Shown here one piece after another: positions 1-12,389 of a stretch of 64,000 nt of DNA (position 1 is its first letter; each line of letters opens with the position of its first letter). Both the position numbers and the translations under genes were made by a program. The notes beneath the pieces are model-generated. The model was not told the origin of the DNA. It did not search any database and was given only the letters and a program-made list of their open reading frames with translations. This stretch comes from Nematostella vectensis (lineage: Eukaryota > Cnidaria > Anthozoa > Actiniaria > Edwardsiidae): assembly GCF_932526225.1 (NCBI RefSeq), contig NC_064040.1, forward strand, positions 13,244,856 to 13,308,855, read 5' to 3'.

Positions 1-358
1 AGGGCAAAGTTTTGTCGTTGCTGCCAATATCTACAACGGAAGCCCTGTGAAATCCAAGAACACTCTCCGCGGGAAAAAGAAAACAACTTTTTATCGCGAA
101 TTTACGAGTTTATGAGGTTGTTGATTGTCCACGGATCTCACAGTTGAGAGTGTACAATCCGCGGTTTATGCCAACGAAGGTGGTCCGATCACAAGGCGGC
201 GCGTAATACGGTTACTCAGAAATACTCCTTATTCGCGCCTTACCAAGCCGTTAACCACTTCCTAAACTTATCAAAAAGATATCCCAGAAATTCAGAAGTT
301 GTTTGGGGTAGTCTTGGTGCGCAGTTGGGTTTGTAAGATCTAGCGTGAACTCACTTAC

Positions 359-1226
359 CATTCGGATCGTCGGTGGTTTTAGATCTGGCGTCTATTTTTG
401 ACCCTGCAACTCTCAAATACCATTTACTGCTTCTTGAGTAAATGCGAACATGACGAGAAAACGATGTTTCACTAGATACAATCCGGATCTGCAGTAAATA
501 AATAAATAAAGAGGTTATCAGTCCAATGTATAGCCGCATCCAGACGAGATTCAACGGAACAGACTCTATGAACTCTACATTGCGTTATTAGTTTCAGGTA
601 ACTCGTTTCGTGAAAGTTGAAACTGTGATTTGACCTTGTTGAGAGCCGACCCGTCAAGATGTGTGCGGATTTTTTTTTTAGCTTTTTACTGTCAAGTGTT
701 AATTCGTATTTGTTTTGGTCTTTAAAGGATAACGGCTTATCCTATGTTTTGCCGGGAAGAAAACATCCGCAACTTTAAAATGCACGAAAATAAATCGCGT
801 GTTTTAAAAATAAAATAAATAAACTCACCAATGATTGTAAACTCTCGTCTGCTATAGGCTTGGCAGATAATCTGTTGAATATTAGCAATTAAAAGCATAT
901 TAGTTTCATTCCAGGAATGTACTAGCTAAGCAAAATATCTCCAACTGGGAAAGGGGAAATGTCATTGCGTTTAATGTTTAGTCTAACGGTGCGCGTGCAA
1001 CGCTTGGAAAAACGATGCAACAGAGTGTTCCCTGACAGAGTGCAAGTATTTGATTCGGCACACTGCCCCGGGTCACGCTGTCTTGATCAAATCTCACGAA
1101 CGCAGAAAAACCTGCCCAAATATTTCTGCTTCACTAAACAAATCACAGAAATTATCCGCACAAAACTTACCTTACTACGAAAATTCCCACGCCAATAATA
1201 AAGAAGAAGATGCGGAATAGCTCCAT
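359..1226 (-). CDS. FGF8-like secreted growth factor, 5' exons (partial)
   Basis: Three exons read leftwards: 1226-1171 (ATG at 1226, hydrophobic signal-peptide-like start MELFRIFFFIIGVGIFVV), 871-829 and 488-359. The donors are GTAAGT, GTGAGT and GTAAGT, and the acceptors follow ACAG and GCAG; phases 2, 0 and 1 chain without a stop. The third exon encodes a beta-trefoil-like start, RIYSRSSKWYLRVAGSK followed by IDARSKTTDDPNG, which resembles the FGF8/17/18 segment around LYSRTSGKHVQV and the following INA-x-DGDP. FGFs are secreted ligands for receptor tyrosine kinases. The rest of the trefoil core must lie left of the window; possible acceptors near positions 25-45 were not resolved. The identification rests on one exon of similarity plus a signal peptide, so the family call is moderate. 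The small middle exon (43 nt) is inferred from phase and splice sites only. Confidence 0.55.
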
Positions 1227-1317
1227 TTGTAAATAGAATTTGGTTTCTTGACTGTCGCTTGAACACTTGCTACCTGCACGATCAGTGATTGCTACTGAGC
1301 TCCGCAAGAAAGAGCAG

Positions 1318-1328
1318 CGGTTTATAAA
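1318..1328 (-). promoter_or_regulatory. TATA-like box upstream of the FGF-like gene
   Basis: The minus strand reads TTTATAAA about 95 bp upstream of the ATG at 1226. This is a plausible core promoter for the leftward gene. It is motif evidence only. Confidence 0.3.
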
Positions 1329-1329
1329 T

Positions 1330-4300
1330 TTTCATATCAGCTTGCTACGTAGGCTTAGCGACGGATATAGACGGAGAGTTGGGGGCAACACCTATTCTAG
1401 TCGTTCCGGTGTTGTCTGCTATTCACAAACTGAGGCTGTCTGATACCGCACATTCATTGAGCGCGCTAGCGGTCGCGAGGGAGCGCTTACTGACAACCCG
1501 GAAACGCCACAAGATTGGATAGTGATCGGATTTCCAATTGTTACAAATTATCCAGATTTTCCACTCCAAATTACCTCTTTTCCAATAAACTACAAGATAA
1601 CCACGCAATTTTCAAGAACACTTTAAAAAGCGAGGATAATGTTGGAAGAAATGGGAACCTGTTTCCCTTATGCGCTATTCTAATTTTGCGAGCATTACAT
1701 CACATTTCTAAGATTAGTCCATTCTTTCATTCGGTGAAACGACATGATTTGGAGTTTTCAATGATATTGAAACCGGAAGGTAAAATGTTAACCTGGCTAT
1801 AACAATGTATCACGATTGATTTCTTCAGGTGATGGTAATCGGAAACAAACTCGTGAGCCGATGCTCGCCCGAAGGATGCTCAAGTTGCTCCTTAAGTTGT
1901 ACGAATAATCGTTTGGCACTCCCCTCGGACACGGATTTGATAAGTTGATTACATGTTTTGATAAAACATGTGGGTGTTTCTGTGTTCTTCGGTTTATTTT
2001 AAAATAGCTAATAAAAAATGGTGGTATACAATACTAGTAGTGTATATACACTTATTTTTATAAGAACGTCATTTTACGAACGTGTTCTTAAAATTTTATT
2101 GTATATAAAAATGTAACAACCAATAAATTAATAGGTCGAGAATTCACAAATGATCAGTTTCTTTGGTGAAATCTTAGGGTGTACGTTCTTTAAAAAGGAT
2201 ATTGTATACTCACATAACAATTTACAATAACAAATCTTCATTTTAAATAGAAATTTCATTTTATAACTCATAGTAAAGCTGTTTGAGACTCGTTGATTGT
2301 ACGTGGAGAAATAGTTGCATGCTCTTGTTTTCGACGAATGCAAATTGGAAGTGTTTTGTTCAATGCTGGAACGGATTTAGCAAACTACTCGAATGCGCAA
2401 ATGTTAAATCATTTATGACTATTTCTTTGTGTGCCCGTCATCGGAAGGGCTTTTTTATTCTTACTGCAAAACAATCAAATGTGTGACGCCAAATATCGTG
2501 ACAAAATATAACATACAATACAAAATACGGAAATTATGTACTTTAAGAAAGAAGCTACTTTATGAATAAATTTTAGCGGGGTACGCAGATAGATAGTAGA
2601 TATACAATAACAAAAGTCAACTTGAGACAACAACTATGAGGTCGATAGACTGTAAAAATTGCAATAATTCGCACCCAATATATAATTTTTGACAGTCAAG
2701 GGGTTTGCATTCCTTTCTGGTCTGAGAATGATAGATTTGTTGAATACGAAAATGTTTAAAGGAAAAAATACTAACGATGATTATTTTGTCAGAAATTTTG
2801 TTGTTTTTTCTGAGGTTAAAGTCGCTTGGGCATAGACTGAAGAAAACAGACCTGCTGAAGAAAGGCTTAGAGAACATCTATTTGGGTTTTTTTCTTACAC
2901 ATTGCTACAACAAATATATAATAAAAAGATCTGTCTTGGTTTGTTGTATTTTTTCTACTCGTTCAGTTCATTCTAGGCCTGGGTCTAGGATAAATGCGTG
3001 GATAAATGACGTCACAATCCTCCTTCTAATATCCCACACAAAAAAGGGGGAAATAAAGAATCTTTTTTTCCTGATTGTGTCTAATTCCATAATAATCCGC
3101 GCAAAAAAAGACCAGATGAGTGTTCTTCTGAAGCACGTTCTACTGGGCGAGGTTTTCTTCTATTCATTGTTTAATCCTTTATGAGTGTCTAACTCCCACG
3201 ACATCCAAACGCCAGGAAGAAATTACTAACGTCCGCTTGCAACTCGAAAGCCGGCATGATCCAATAAATTAAGAGGAAATGAAAATAACCTTTAGGTAAA
3301 ATGTTCTAGCGAGTTTTCCTTGCATTGTCAAAAAACAGCCTTGGAGACTGACGCCGAGAAGTGTCTTTACACGGTGATTGGGGGGAAAAGGTGGAAATAC
3401 TTGTTTCTTAATGGGGGTACTTTAACATTGCTTCTAGGACTTCATTCAGCTACATGGTTCAACGTATTAAGGCGAAATTTTACAATGATAGCTATTGGAA
3501 TAATCTAAAAAAAAAAAAAATGCACAGTCCGACCGAACAGTACACTCTTTGTGTACTGGCTGAAATTCAACAGCCTGAAATTGCAATAAATTCTAAGGAC
3601 ATGCCAAAATATGCCGGGGCTAAGGTAGCAGCAAAGTATTATTTTGTTAGTGTGATGTGTTCTGAAATGCAGATCATGTAATTCTCTATCTAATAATACA
3701 TGTAGTATCATGTGTTAATACAATAAATATAAGAACATTCTTAAGAACATTTCCAGCCTTAAAATGCTCCAAAAATAAGAAAGGAACAGTCTCAACTGAA
3801 AATTAGACGTTTTTATGAAGAGGGTGTATATCAGTAAAGTAACATACACGGCTACTCCATGACCTATCAAATAGCTTCATAATTACCCATTACAGAACAT
3901 GGTGTAATCACCAAGCTCCAAATTCAGTGTGGTTTGAGTTATTATATAAACATTGATTGATCGATACCCTATAAATTTTTCTAGATCAATTGGCTTTTTG
4001 CATTTCAGTAGTTACAGCACATGCTGGTCGTAGAATTTTACCGATTACTAAAATTCAGTGATAACCCCTGGTCGGTAAAGAGTGTCAATTAATAAAAAGT
4101 AGCCTCTTTGATTAGAAAAAAAAAAACCTTTTTTAGACGAATAAAAAATTGCCTGCTAAACCTTCTGATTAAAATCAGGGATGTCTCAATATTTTCGAAG
4201 CAAGGATATACAAATATATCCTTTCCCACTACCGTATTTTCAATGCGGTTTCCAGTGGTATCGTCGTTACCGAGGGGCGGGACGCGACATTGAGAATGAT

Positions 4301-5477
4301 ACGCAAATTTCCATCTGTTGATAACCGCTTCGATAACGCTATCCGCGAGTTTCGAAATCACACATTCCTTAAACATGTCCACCGGTCATAAAATTAATGA
4401 ATAACATAAACAAATATATATATACCAGCTAACGTTTTCATTATACTATCCATAAGAGAAAAGGAGGTAAAAGATTTGTTGTTTTCTAATAAAACTCCAA
4501 GTTCATAGTTCATCCATAAAATATCTCAGAAGGAAGTCAAACAAAATAACTTTTTCCAATACTATCCTTGACGATTAACGAAGCACGTAGTAACACACCC
4601 TCAACCGGGCTTCCTGTGGCGATAGTCACGCAGGAACTAAATTCGCTAACCTCGCAGGAAAGGGCTGGAAGTTATGAGCCGAATTTCGCAGGAAACAAGG
4701 ACTTGAATTAAGATGGATAAACTTTAGTTTGTAGTGCCTTCTTTGAGCTTGTTCTCGAAGCTGGCAGCACTTAAAAATTATTCGAAAAATGCAAGGATCT
4801 CATCACCACCCTTATTTTTATCGTCCAATTATTGTGCAAATCCGAAAGTGTAAATTATCTTCAGGTTATAAGCCTTAAGTGTTTGAAATAGTTACTCGTT
4901 TCGAGATCAGATAGCATCTGCTACTTTTCGCCCCCTGGGAAGTTTACCTCAAACCACCCCGGCTCATACCTTACCGTTATAGGTGGTCCTATGCCCTTGC
5001 GCAAATAATATTTAAAACGGAAGGTCTTTTTTTTTTAATTCAAGAGACGCAAGCGAAACCACAGTTTTCCAAACGTACCATGCTTTAACCACGCGAGGTC
5101 TCCACGAAAGGTACATCTCTTCCATCATTAATCGCTAAGCCAATTGACACACTGTTATGTTACTTGTTTCTATATTTTTAAGAACCTTTTTCCTACTTAA
5201 AGCATGTTGAGGCTCAGATAGATATTTTGATAGTGTGATTCGTACTAAAATGCAGAATCAAAATGTGTTTATGATTTTAGCAGCTTGTTCACTTTAACAA
5301 AACTTAACTTATAACATAAACAGAATATTAATGCTATTGGTCATCTTTTGTGTTACCCTTTCTACTTTGATAGGTTTAGAAGTGCAATCCAAATGAGCCA
5401 TCACTGTTGTTTTCCCATCGCGGAATTCTATTGTTATACAAGAGGAGTGATATGTAGGTCGTTATGAGAACAGTTTT
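1330..5477. other. Intergenic, no gene recognised
   Basis: Only short, low-complexity reading frames occur here, on both strands. No splice-consistent exon chain or protein similarity was seen. The stretch is AT-rich unique sequence between the FGF-like gene and the first repeat. Confidence 0.5.
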
Positions 5478-5621
5478 CAGCGGCGCAGCCAGGATTTTTA
5501 ACAGGAGGGGACCAAAAAGGGACTTACAAGGCATTTTCTTATGTATTTTAGATAATGTCTGATACATTTACTGTATTTTTGGCTGCTAAAAGGGAGGGGG
5601 GGGGCCCTGGCTATGCCCGTG
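5478..5621 (+). mobile_element. Short inverted-repeat element (GCGTAGCCAGG family), copy 1
   Basis: It starts CAGCGGCGCAGCCAGG and ends with the imperfect complement CCTGGCTATGCCCGTG. The interior matches two other copies in the window (16445-16576 in reverse, 35716-35875 in the same orientation), including the shared stretch around TTTAGATAATGTC. About 145 bp with no coding capacity: a MITE-like non-autonomous element. Confidence 0.7.
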
Positions 5622-6922
5622 ATTTTGTTGCCGGGAACCGATTCAATGAAATTTATCTGTCTTTTGAGTAACTTGAGTAAGATTATAACCATCGCCAAAT
5701 ATTGAAATAAGACTTTGATTATCTTTTATTCATCAAATGGATGTGTCACAGTATAAAGTCACTTGTGCATTAAGTGTTGCACCCTTATCAAAAGTACACC
5801 TATTCTAAGAAACGTCAGTGCAAATAAATGGCGATTGGAAAATGTCAAAGACCAACCGCTGCTTATGAGTATAATAAGAATAAAGATGACAAGTATACGT
5901 CTTTGAAATAAAGGACGCACAGCACACACGCAAAACTATAATTATAATATAACTTACATCAGTATCTAATTTAATTTATTTTAATTTTATTTTATATGCT
6001 TTCTCCAAAGACAGGAAGATAGCTCAATTGCACTAATTTACACTTACAGGTCGGTAAAAACTAATTCGTCAATTACTATCACAGGAGTTCGGGCTCAATC
6101 CAATCTGATAAATTGTTCTCACTTATTTGGAACTCTCAAGCTAACATAGTTACTAAATGAGGTCACTTAGTAAAAACATAGCCAGAACCAGCCTAAAGAA
6201 AACACCGCGTGATTTGTTGTCGGATGGTCTCAGTCTGTGGGTTTCCCTTTCCTTTCCTTTCCTACCTTACCCTTCTCCCCCAGGGGAAGTAATTCTCACT
6301 ACTTGCATCAATTTACATCAATAGGAAAGCACTCAAGCTTCCAATTCAGACACTTCTCGATGTTTTGAAAGGCAGTTTATTACAGGAACTTCATAACTCT
6401 TTTTTGCTCTTATCGAATCCATGCCAAAAATCACGATTCACTCACAATACGGAAGTTGTTATAACAAGCGTGACGTGCGTGACAAACGAAAGCGTGACAA
6501 ACCACAGCGAGACTGTAAAAAACTGTAATGACGGAAACAATATTAGCGGAGCCTACGCGGAGCTCTATGTCATAGTGGTACAAAAATAAAGGTCCCAGGG
6601 GCGGATCCAGGACTGCTCGATCGCATGTTCTTGTGCGCATGTTCTTATCATTGTGCGAAAGATTTAATCGCGTTGAAGGGAAACCACAGTGAGCTCTTGC
6701 GGTAGAATGATCAAATATTTATTCACACATGTTCAAACGTGGATTCTCATAAAAGGGGATACGAGGAGGCTTTTTGGGAAAGCTTACATTCAGAGGTCGG
6801 AGATCAATCACAGTCGGAATTTTTGCAGAGGCGATAGAAATCTGGCTTTCTAAGATAAGGGAATGTGAATCCCTTGTTTTCCAGTACCAATCTCTCACAG
6901 CAAACTTTAAACTGTATATTAA
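5622..6922. other. Intergenic, no gene recognised
   Basis: AT-rich sequence with short pyrimidine runs near 6247-6290. No convincing exon was found on either strand. Confidence 0.4.
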
Positions 6923-9900
6923 GAGACTTGAAAGATGCTGCCCCATGAGACTTGAGGGATGCTGCCCCATGAGACTTGGGGATGCTGCCCCATGAGACTT
7001 GAGAGATGCTGCCCAATGAGACTTGAGAGATGCTGCCCCATGAGACTAGAGAGATGCTGCCCCATGAGACTCGGGGATGCTGCCCCATGAGACTTGAGAG
7101 ATGCTGCCCCATGAGACTTGAGAGATGCTGCCCCATGAGACTCGGGGATGCTGCCCTATGAGACTTGGGGATGCTGCCCCATGAGACTTGGGGATGCTGC
7201 CCCATGAGACTTGAGAGATGCTGCCACATGAGACTTGAGAGATGCTGCAACATGAGACTTTAGAGATGCTGCCCAATGAGACTTGAGAGATGCTGCCCCA
7301 TGAGACTTGAGAGATGCTGCCCCATGAGACTTGGGGATGCTGCCCCATGAGACTTGGGGATGCTGCCACATGAGACTTGGGGATGCTGCCCCATGAGACT
7401 TGAGAGATGCTGCCCCAAAAGACTTGAGAGATGCTGCCCCATGAGACTTGAGAGATGCTGCCCCATGAGACTTGAGAAATGCTGCCCCATGAGACTTGAG
7501 AGATGCTGCCCCATGAGACTTGGGAGATGCTGCCACATGAGACTTGAGAGATGCTGCCCCATGAGACTTGGGGATGCTGCCACATGAGACTTGAGAGATG
7601 CTGCCTCATGAGACTTGAGAGATGCTGCCCCATGAGACTTGGGGGATGCTGCCACATGAGACTTGGGGGATGCTGCCACATGAGACTTGAGAGATGCTGC
7701 CACATGAGACTTGAGAGATGCTGCCCCACGAGACTTGAGAGATGCTGCCCCATGAGACTTGAGAGATGCTGCCCCATGAGACTTGAGAGATGCTGCCCCA
7801 TGAGACTTGAGAGATGCTGCCCCATGAGACTTGAGAGATGCTGCCACATGAGACTTTAGAGATGCTGCCCCATGAGACTTGAGAGATGCTGCCACATGAG
7901 ACATTAGAGATGCTGCCCCATGAGACTTGGGGATGCTGCCCCATGAGACTTGAGAGATGCTGCCACATGAGACTTTAGAGATGCTGCCCCATGAGACTTT
8001 AGAGATGCTGCCCCATGAGACTTTAGAGATGCTGCCCCATGAGACTTGGGGATGCTGCCCCATGAGACTTGAGAGATGCTGCCACATGAGACTTTAGAGA
8101 TGCTGCCACATGAGACTTTAGAGATGCTGCCACATGAGACTTGAGAGATGCTGCCACATGAGACTTGGGGATGCTGCCACATGAGACTTGAGAAATGCTG
8201 CCCCATGAGACTTGGGGATGCTGCCCCATGAGACTTGGGAGATGCTGCCACATGAGACTTGAGAGATGCTGCCTCATGAGACTTGAGAGATGCTGCCCCA
8301 TGAGACTTGAGAGATGCTGCCCCAAAAGACTTGAGAGATGCTGCCCCATGAGACTTGAGAGATGCTGCCCCATGAGACTTGAGAAATGCTGCCCCATGAG
8401 ACTTGAGAGATGCTGCCCCATGAGACTTGGGGATGCTGCCACATGAGACTTGGGGATGCTGCCCCATGAGACTTGAGAGATGCTACCCCATGAGACTCGG
8501 AGATGCTGCCCCATGAGACTTGGGGATGCTGCCCCATGAGACTTGGGGATGCTGCCCCATGAGACTTGAGAGATGCTGCCCATGAGACTTGAGAGATGCT
8601 GCCCCATGAGACTTGAGAGATGCTGCCCCATGAGACTTGAGAGATGCTGCCCAATGAGACTTGGGAGATGCTGCCACATGAGACTTGAGAGATGCTGCCC
8701 CATGAGACTTGGGAGATGCTGCCACATGAGACTTGAGAGATGCTGCCTCATGAGACTTGAGAGATGCTGCCCCATGAGACTTGGGGGATGCTGCCACATG
8801 AGACTTGAGAGATGCTGCCACATGAGACTTGAGAGATGCTGCCCCATGAGACTTGAGAGATGCTGCCCCATGAGACTTGAGAGATGCTGCCCCATGAGAC
8901 TTGGGGATGCTGCCCTATGTGACTTGGGGATGCTGCCCCATGAGACTTGGGGATGATGCCCCATGAGACTTGGGGATGCTGCCCCATGAGACTTGGGGAT
9001 GCTGCCCCATGAGACTTGGGGATGCTGCCCCATGAGACTTGAGAGATGCTGCCCCATGAGACTTGGGGATGCTGCCCCATGAGACTTGAGAGATGCTGCC
9101 CCATGAGACTTGGGGATGCTGCCCCATGAGACTTGGGGATGCTGCCCCATGAGACTTGGGGATGCTGCCCCATGAGACTTGGGGATGCTGCCCCATGTGA
9201 CTTGGGGATGCTGCCCAATGAGACTTGGGGATGATGCCCCATGAGACTTGGGGATGCTGCCCTATGTGACTTGGGGATGCTGCCCCATGAGACTTGGGGA
9301 TGCTGCCCCATGAGACTTGGGGATGCTGCCACATGAGACTTGAGAGATGCTGCCCCAAGAGACTTGAGAGATGCTGTCCCATGAGACTTGGGGATGCTGC
9401 CCCATGAGACTTGAGAGATGCTGCCCCATGGGACTTGGGGATGCTGCCCCATGAGACTTGGGGATGCTGCCCCATGAGACTTGAGAGATGTTGCCCCATG
9501 AGACTTGAGAGATGCTGCCCCATGAGACTGGAGAGATGCTGCCCCATGAGACTTGGGGATGCTGCCCCATGAGACTTGGGGATGCTGCCCCAAGAGACTT
9601 GAGAGATGCTGCCCCAAGAGACTTGAGAGAAGCTGCCTCATGAGACTTGAGAGATGCTGCCCCATGAGACTTGACAGATGCTGCCCCATGAGACTTGGAG
9701 ATGCTGCCACATGAGACTTGAGAGATGCTGCCCCATGAGACTTGAGATGCTGCCCCATGAGATTTGAGAGATGCTGCCCCATGAGACTTGGGGATGCTGC
9801 CCCATGAGACTTGGGGATGCTGCCCCATGAGACTTGAGAGATGCTGCCCCATAAGACTTGAGAGATGCTGCCCCATGAGACTTGAGAGATGCTGCCCCAT

Positions 9901-10160
9901 GAGACTTGGGGATGCTGCCCCATGAGACTTGGGGATGCTGCCCCAAGAGACTTGAGAGATGCTGCCCCAAGAGACTTGAGAGAAGCTGCCTCATGAGACT
10001 TGAGAGATGCTGCCCCATGAGACTTGGGGATGCTGCCCCAAGAGACTTGGGGATGCTGCCCCATGAGACTTGAGAGATGCTGCCCCATGAGACTTGGGGA
10101 TGTTGCCCCATGAGACTTGAGAGATGCTGCTCCAAGAGACTTGAGAGATGCTGCCCCATG
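6923..10160. repeat. Large minisatellite of mixed 23- and 24-bp units
   Basis: About 3.2 kb built from a unit whose core is GATGCTGCCCCATGAGACTT, followed by GAGA (24-bp form) or GGG (23-bp form), on the order of 135 copies. Variants include CCACATGAG, CCAAAAGAC, CCAAGAGAC and CTTTAGAG. On the minus strand all three frames of the unit lack stops, giving GQHLSSLM, GAASLKSH and GSISQVSW repeats, and each 23-bp unit shifts the frame. The long apparent reading frames (up to about 446 codons) therefore reflect repeat composition, not genes. Blocks of rare variants recur in the same order, for example near 7400-7500 and 8310-8410, and near 9590-9650 and 9945-10000, showing segmental duplication inside the array. 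Confidence 0.97.
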
Positions 10161-10164
10161 TTAC

Positions 10165-10511
10165 CATCTTCACCTTGGGCGTTTATTAAATTTATATGGT
10201 CTGGGGGGGGGGGGGGGGGGTTCAATAGATATGAGTCTTTTATGAGAGAGGGGCGCTCTTTATAAACTATGAAAATATAACAAACCCAAGTGCAGTGGGG
10301 TCCTAGTCTCAGTCAGGATCACGTTTAATTAAAGTCTACCTAGCAAGCATTTTTTTTCGACATAAAGCAAATCTCACCCAAAAGAAGCCTAACTCAGATT
10401 AATTAAAATAGATTTATAATACCGACATTCCTATGTCGTTTGTTTTTAAGCTGAGAGGGAGGGAAGGGAGGCGTTTAATTGATGGGGGCGTTTATTAGAT
10501 CATTTACGGTA
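10165..10511 (+). mobile_element. Dispersed repeat with poly-G tract, relative of the element at 39698-40297
   Basis: It contains an 18-bp G run (10203-10220) and then shared text with the 39.7-40.3 kb element: ACTATGAAAATATAACAAA, CTATGTCGTTTGTTTTTAAG, and the right end GATCATTTACGGTA. The left end is degraded. It is probably a non-autonomous DNA transposon lying against the minisatellite edge. Confidence 0.6.
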
Positions 10512-10886
10512 TGTTTGTAAACTGCGTGGGGCGGTCTGCATATCTACTGACAGGCTTTGTCAATAGCTTGTAAAGTGCAGGTGAGTATGAATGCATAGAT
10601 ACTATAGAAGCTATAGAAGAGCACAGCACGTTCACGTTTAATATTTGCATTTTTGGGAAGGGCTTTTTTGTAATTGTATCAGTATTACAGTTTTCCTTTA
10701 TGGTTTTAAAAGGAAAAACCCCTATAAGATCAGATTTCTGCCCCAATGCAACGCACGTTTAATCGCGTATTTTTTTGGATTAAGACTTCAACTGGAAACT
10801 GAGACTAGAACAGGTGCAAGCGTATCTATCCTTGAGAAAAAGTAATGCTAATGAACAGGTAAAATTGTTATTTAAATAAAAACCAA

Positions 10887-11192
10887 AAGCTTTCTGCTTC
10901 GGTCACACCGTCGATGTTGTTAATAATTCTCTTTTAGAGCTACGTTGCCGTTGCTTTCCCCTTCAAACAAAACTGGCACGTCACCCAAAAAACGGCTCAA
11001 ATTACTGGTACCTCTTGGCTGATTGGTGTGTCCGTCTGCATTCCTGACTATTATTTCGTTGGCCTTCAAGTCGATCGATGTGATAATAAGACGCCCATAG
11101 ATCCATGTTCCCATGCTGTAGTTCTCCTAATGTTAACCTTCCTGGTCCCTTCGTTGCCTGTCGTGATTCGTAAAATCTGTAAAAAAAGATGA
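10887..11192 (+). pseudogene. GPCR fragment (TM3 to TM5), decayed
   Basis: The translation KLSASVTPSMLLIILF, stop, SYVAVAFPFKQNWHVT and onward aligns with SATVSPGLLTLIAFERYVAVVFPFKRNWHIT of the intact paralogues in this window. The Glu of the ERY (DRY-type) motif is replaced by a TAG stop at 10935-10937, and Arg by Ser. TM4 (near TSWLIGVSVCIPD), the second extracellular loop and the start of TM5 follow, up to a stop at 11190-11192. The N-terminal third and the C-terminal half are missing. It is the most divergent member of the local cluster and clearly non-functional as read. Confidence 0.8.
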
Positions 11193-11261
11193 ATTTCAGT
11201 GAGTCCCTATTGTTCTTGTTCAGGGGCGGCGGACTTTCAAGTGGTGTGCCCCCCCTTCCCC

Positions 11262-11868
11262 CCAATAGATAACAATAGGTGACTGGATAACAATAGGTGA
11301 CTGGATAACAATAAGCGACTGGATAACAATAAGCGACTGGATAACAGTAGGCGACTGGATAACAATAGGCCACTGGATAACAATAGACGATGGATAGAAA
11401 TAGATTTGATAAAAATAGGCGACTGAATAACAATAGACGACTGGATAACAATTGACGACTGGATAACAATAGACGACCGGATAACAATAGGTAACTGGAT
11501 AATAATAGACGACTGGATAACAATAGGCGACTTGATAACAATAGGCCACTGGATAACAATAGACGACTGGATAACAATGGGCGACTGGATAACAATAGGC
11601 GAATGGATAACAAAATGCGACTGGATAACAATAGGCGACTAGATAACAGTAGGCGACTGGATAACAATAGACGACTAGATAACAAAAGGTGACTGGATAA
11701 CAGTAAGCGACCGGATAACAATAGGCGAATGGATAACAATAGGCGAATGGATAACAAAAGGCGACTGGATAACAATAGGCGACTAGATAACAGTAGGCGA
11801 CTGGATAACAACAGTCGATGGATAAAATAGACGACTGGATAGAAATAGGCGAATGGATAAAAATAGAC
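11262..11868. repeat. 18-bp minisatellite
   Basis: Roughly 33 copies of an 18-bp unit, GACTGGATAACAATAGGC, with point variants (AAGC, AGAC, GAATGG, CTAGAT). The unit is a multiple of three and open in three minus-strand frames (YCYPVA, LLLSSR, VIQSPI repeats), which explains the long reading frames there. It lies 70 bp downstream of the GPCR fragment. No coding role is supported. Confidence 0.95.
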
Positions 11869-11924
11869 ACACACATATCCGAGATTTTCTTTGTCGCCGC
11901 CATACGATTTGTTCCTTCTGGGTA

Positions 11925-11967
11925 GCTAAACTAGGAGACATGCAGGCGACATGTTGCCTAGTTTAGC
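11925..11967. repeat. 11-bp inverted repeat with 21-nt loop
   Basis: GCTAAACTAGG (11925-11935) is complementary to CCTAGTTTAGC (11957-11967). It forms a clean hairpin just after the 18-bp minisatellite. Function unknown. Confidence 0.6.
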
Positions 11968-12015
11968 CAATCTTAAGTAGTCACATTTACAAGAGGTGAG
12001 GTCACCATAAAGTAA

Positions 12016-12389
12016 ACGCCAGCGTATAAGGACCTATATTCAAAATCAGGCTGGATAGATCCTATAAATCAGGGTACCTTTTGACAAATCAAGCTGTTTA
12101 GGTTCTCAATAACCGTCTCTTACAACAACAACAAACAATGCTGAACACAAAATATTAAGCCCATGTTGTATTCATCTACAGTATGCAATGTAACATCAGT
12201 TTCATAAAAGTATCTTTTCTCTCTTGTTTTTAACCATAAAACAGAATTTCGGCAAAACATTTCAGTGCTATTTCAAATAAGAACTTATTCTACCCCTCCA
12301 GGCTGATTAGGTTCTTATAAAAAGGGTGCTTAAAACGACAAATTTAGCCTGTAGGTTCTTTAAATCTCTAGGCTCTTATACGCTGGTGT
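12016..12389 (+). mobile_element. MITE with about 20-bp terminal inverted repeats
   Basis: The left end ACGCCAGCGTATAAGGACCT is mirrored by a right end whose complement is ACACCAGCGTATAAGAGCCT. The interior (CAACAATGCTG, CTTTTCTCTCTTGTTTT) is shared with a truncated copy at 15690-15905. About 370 bp, non-coding. Confidence 0.75.

Noticed and set aside
1-60. Next FGF exon at the left edge
   Set aside because: Acceptors at CACAG and TTGTAG are possible, but the first runs into a stop in the required phase and the second gives no clear FGF similarity, so I left it out.
6923-10160. CRISPR-like array
   Set aside because: Units are contiguous with no unique spacers, and this is a eukaryotic genome.
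7046-10225. Long minus-strand reading frames (up to 446 codons) over the minisatellite
   Set aside because: They are a by-product of a stop-free repeat unit in all three frames; there is no conserved domain, splice structure or codon bias independent of the repeat.
11002-11903. Minus-strand frames of 227 and 290 codons
   Set aside because: They consist of the 18-bp minisatellite read in different frames plus flanking sequence; the plus-strand GPCR relic overlaps one end.
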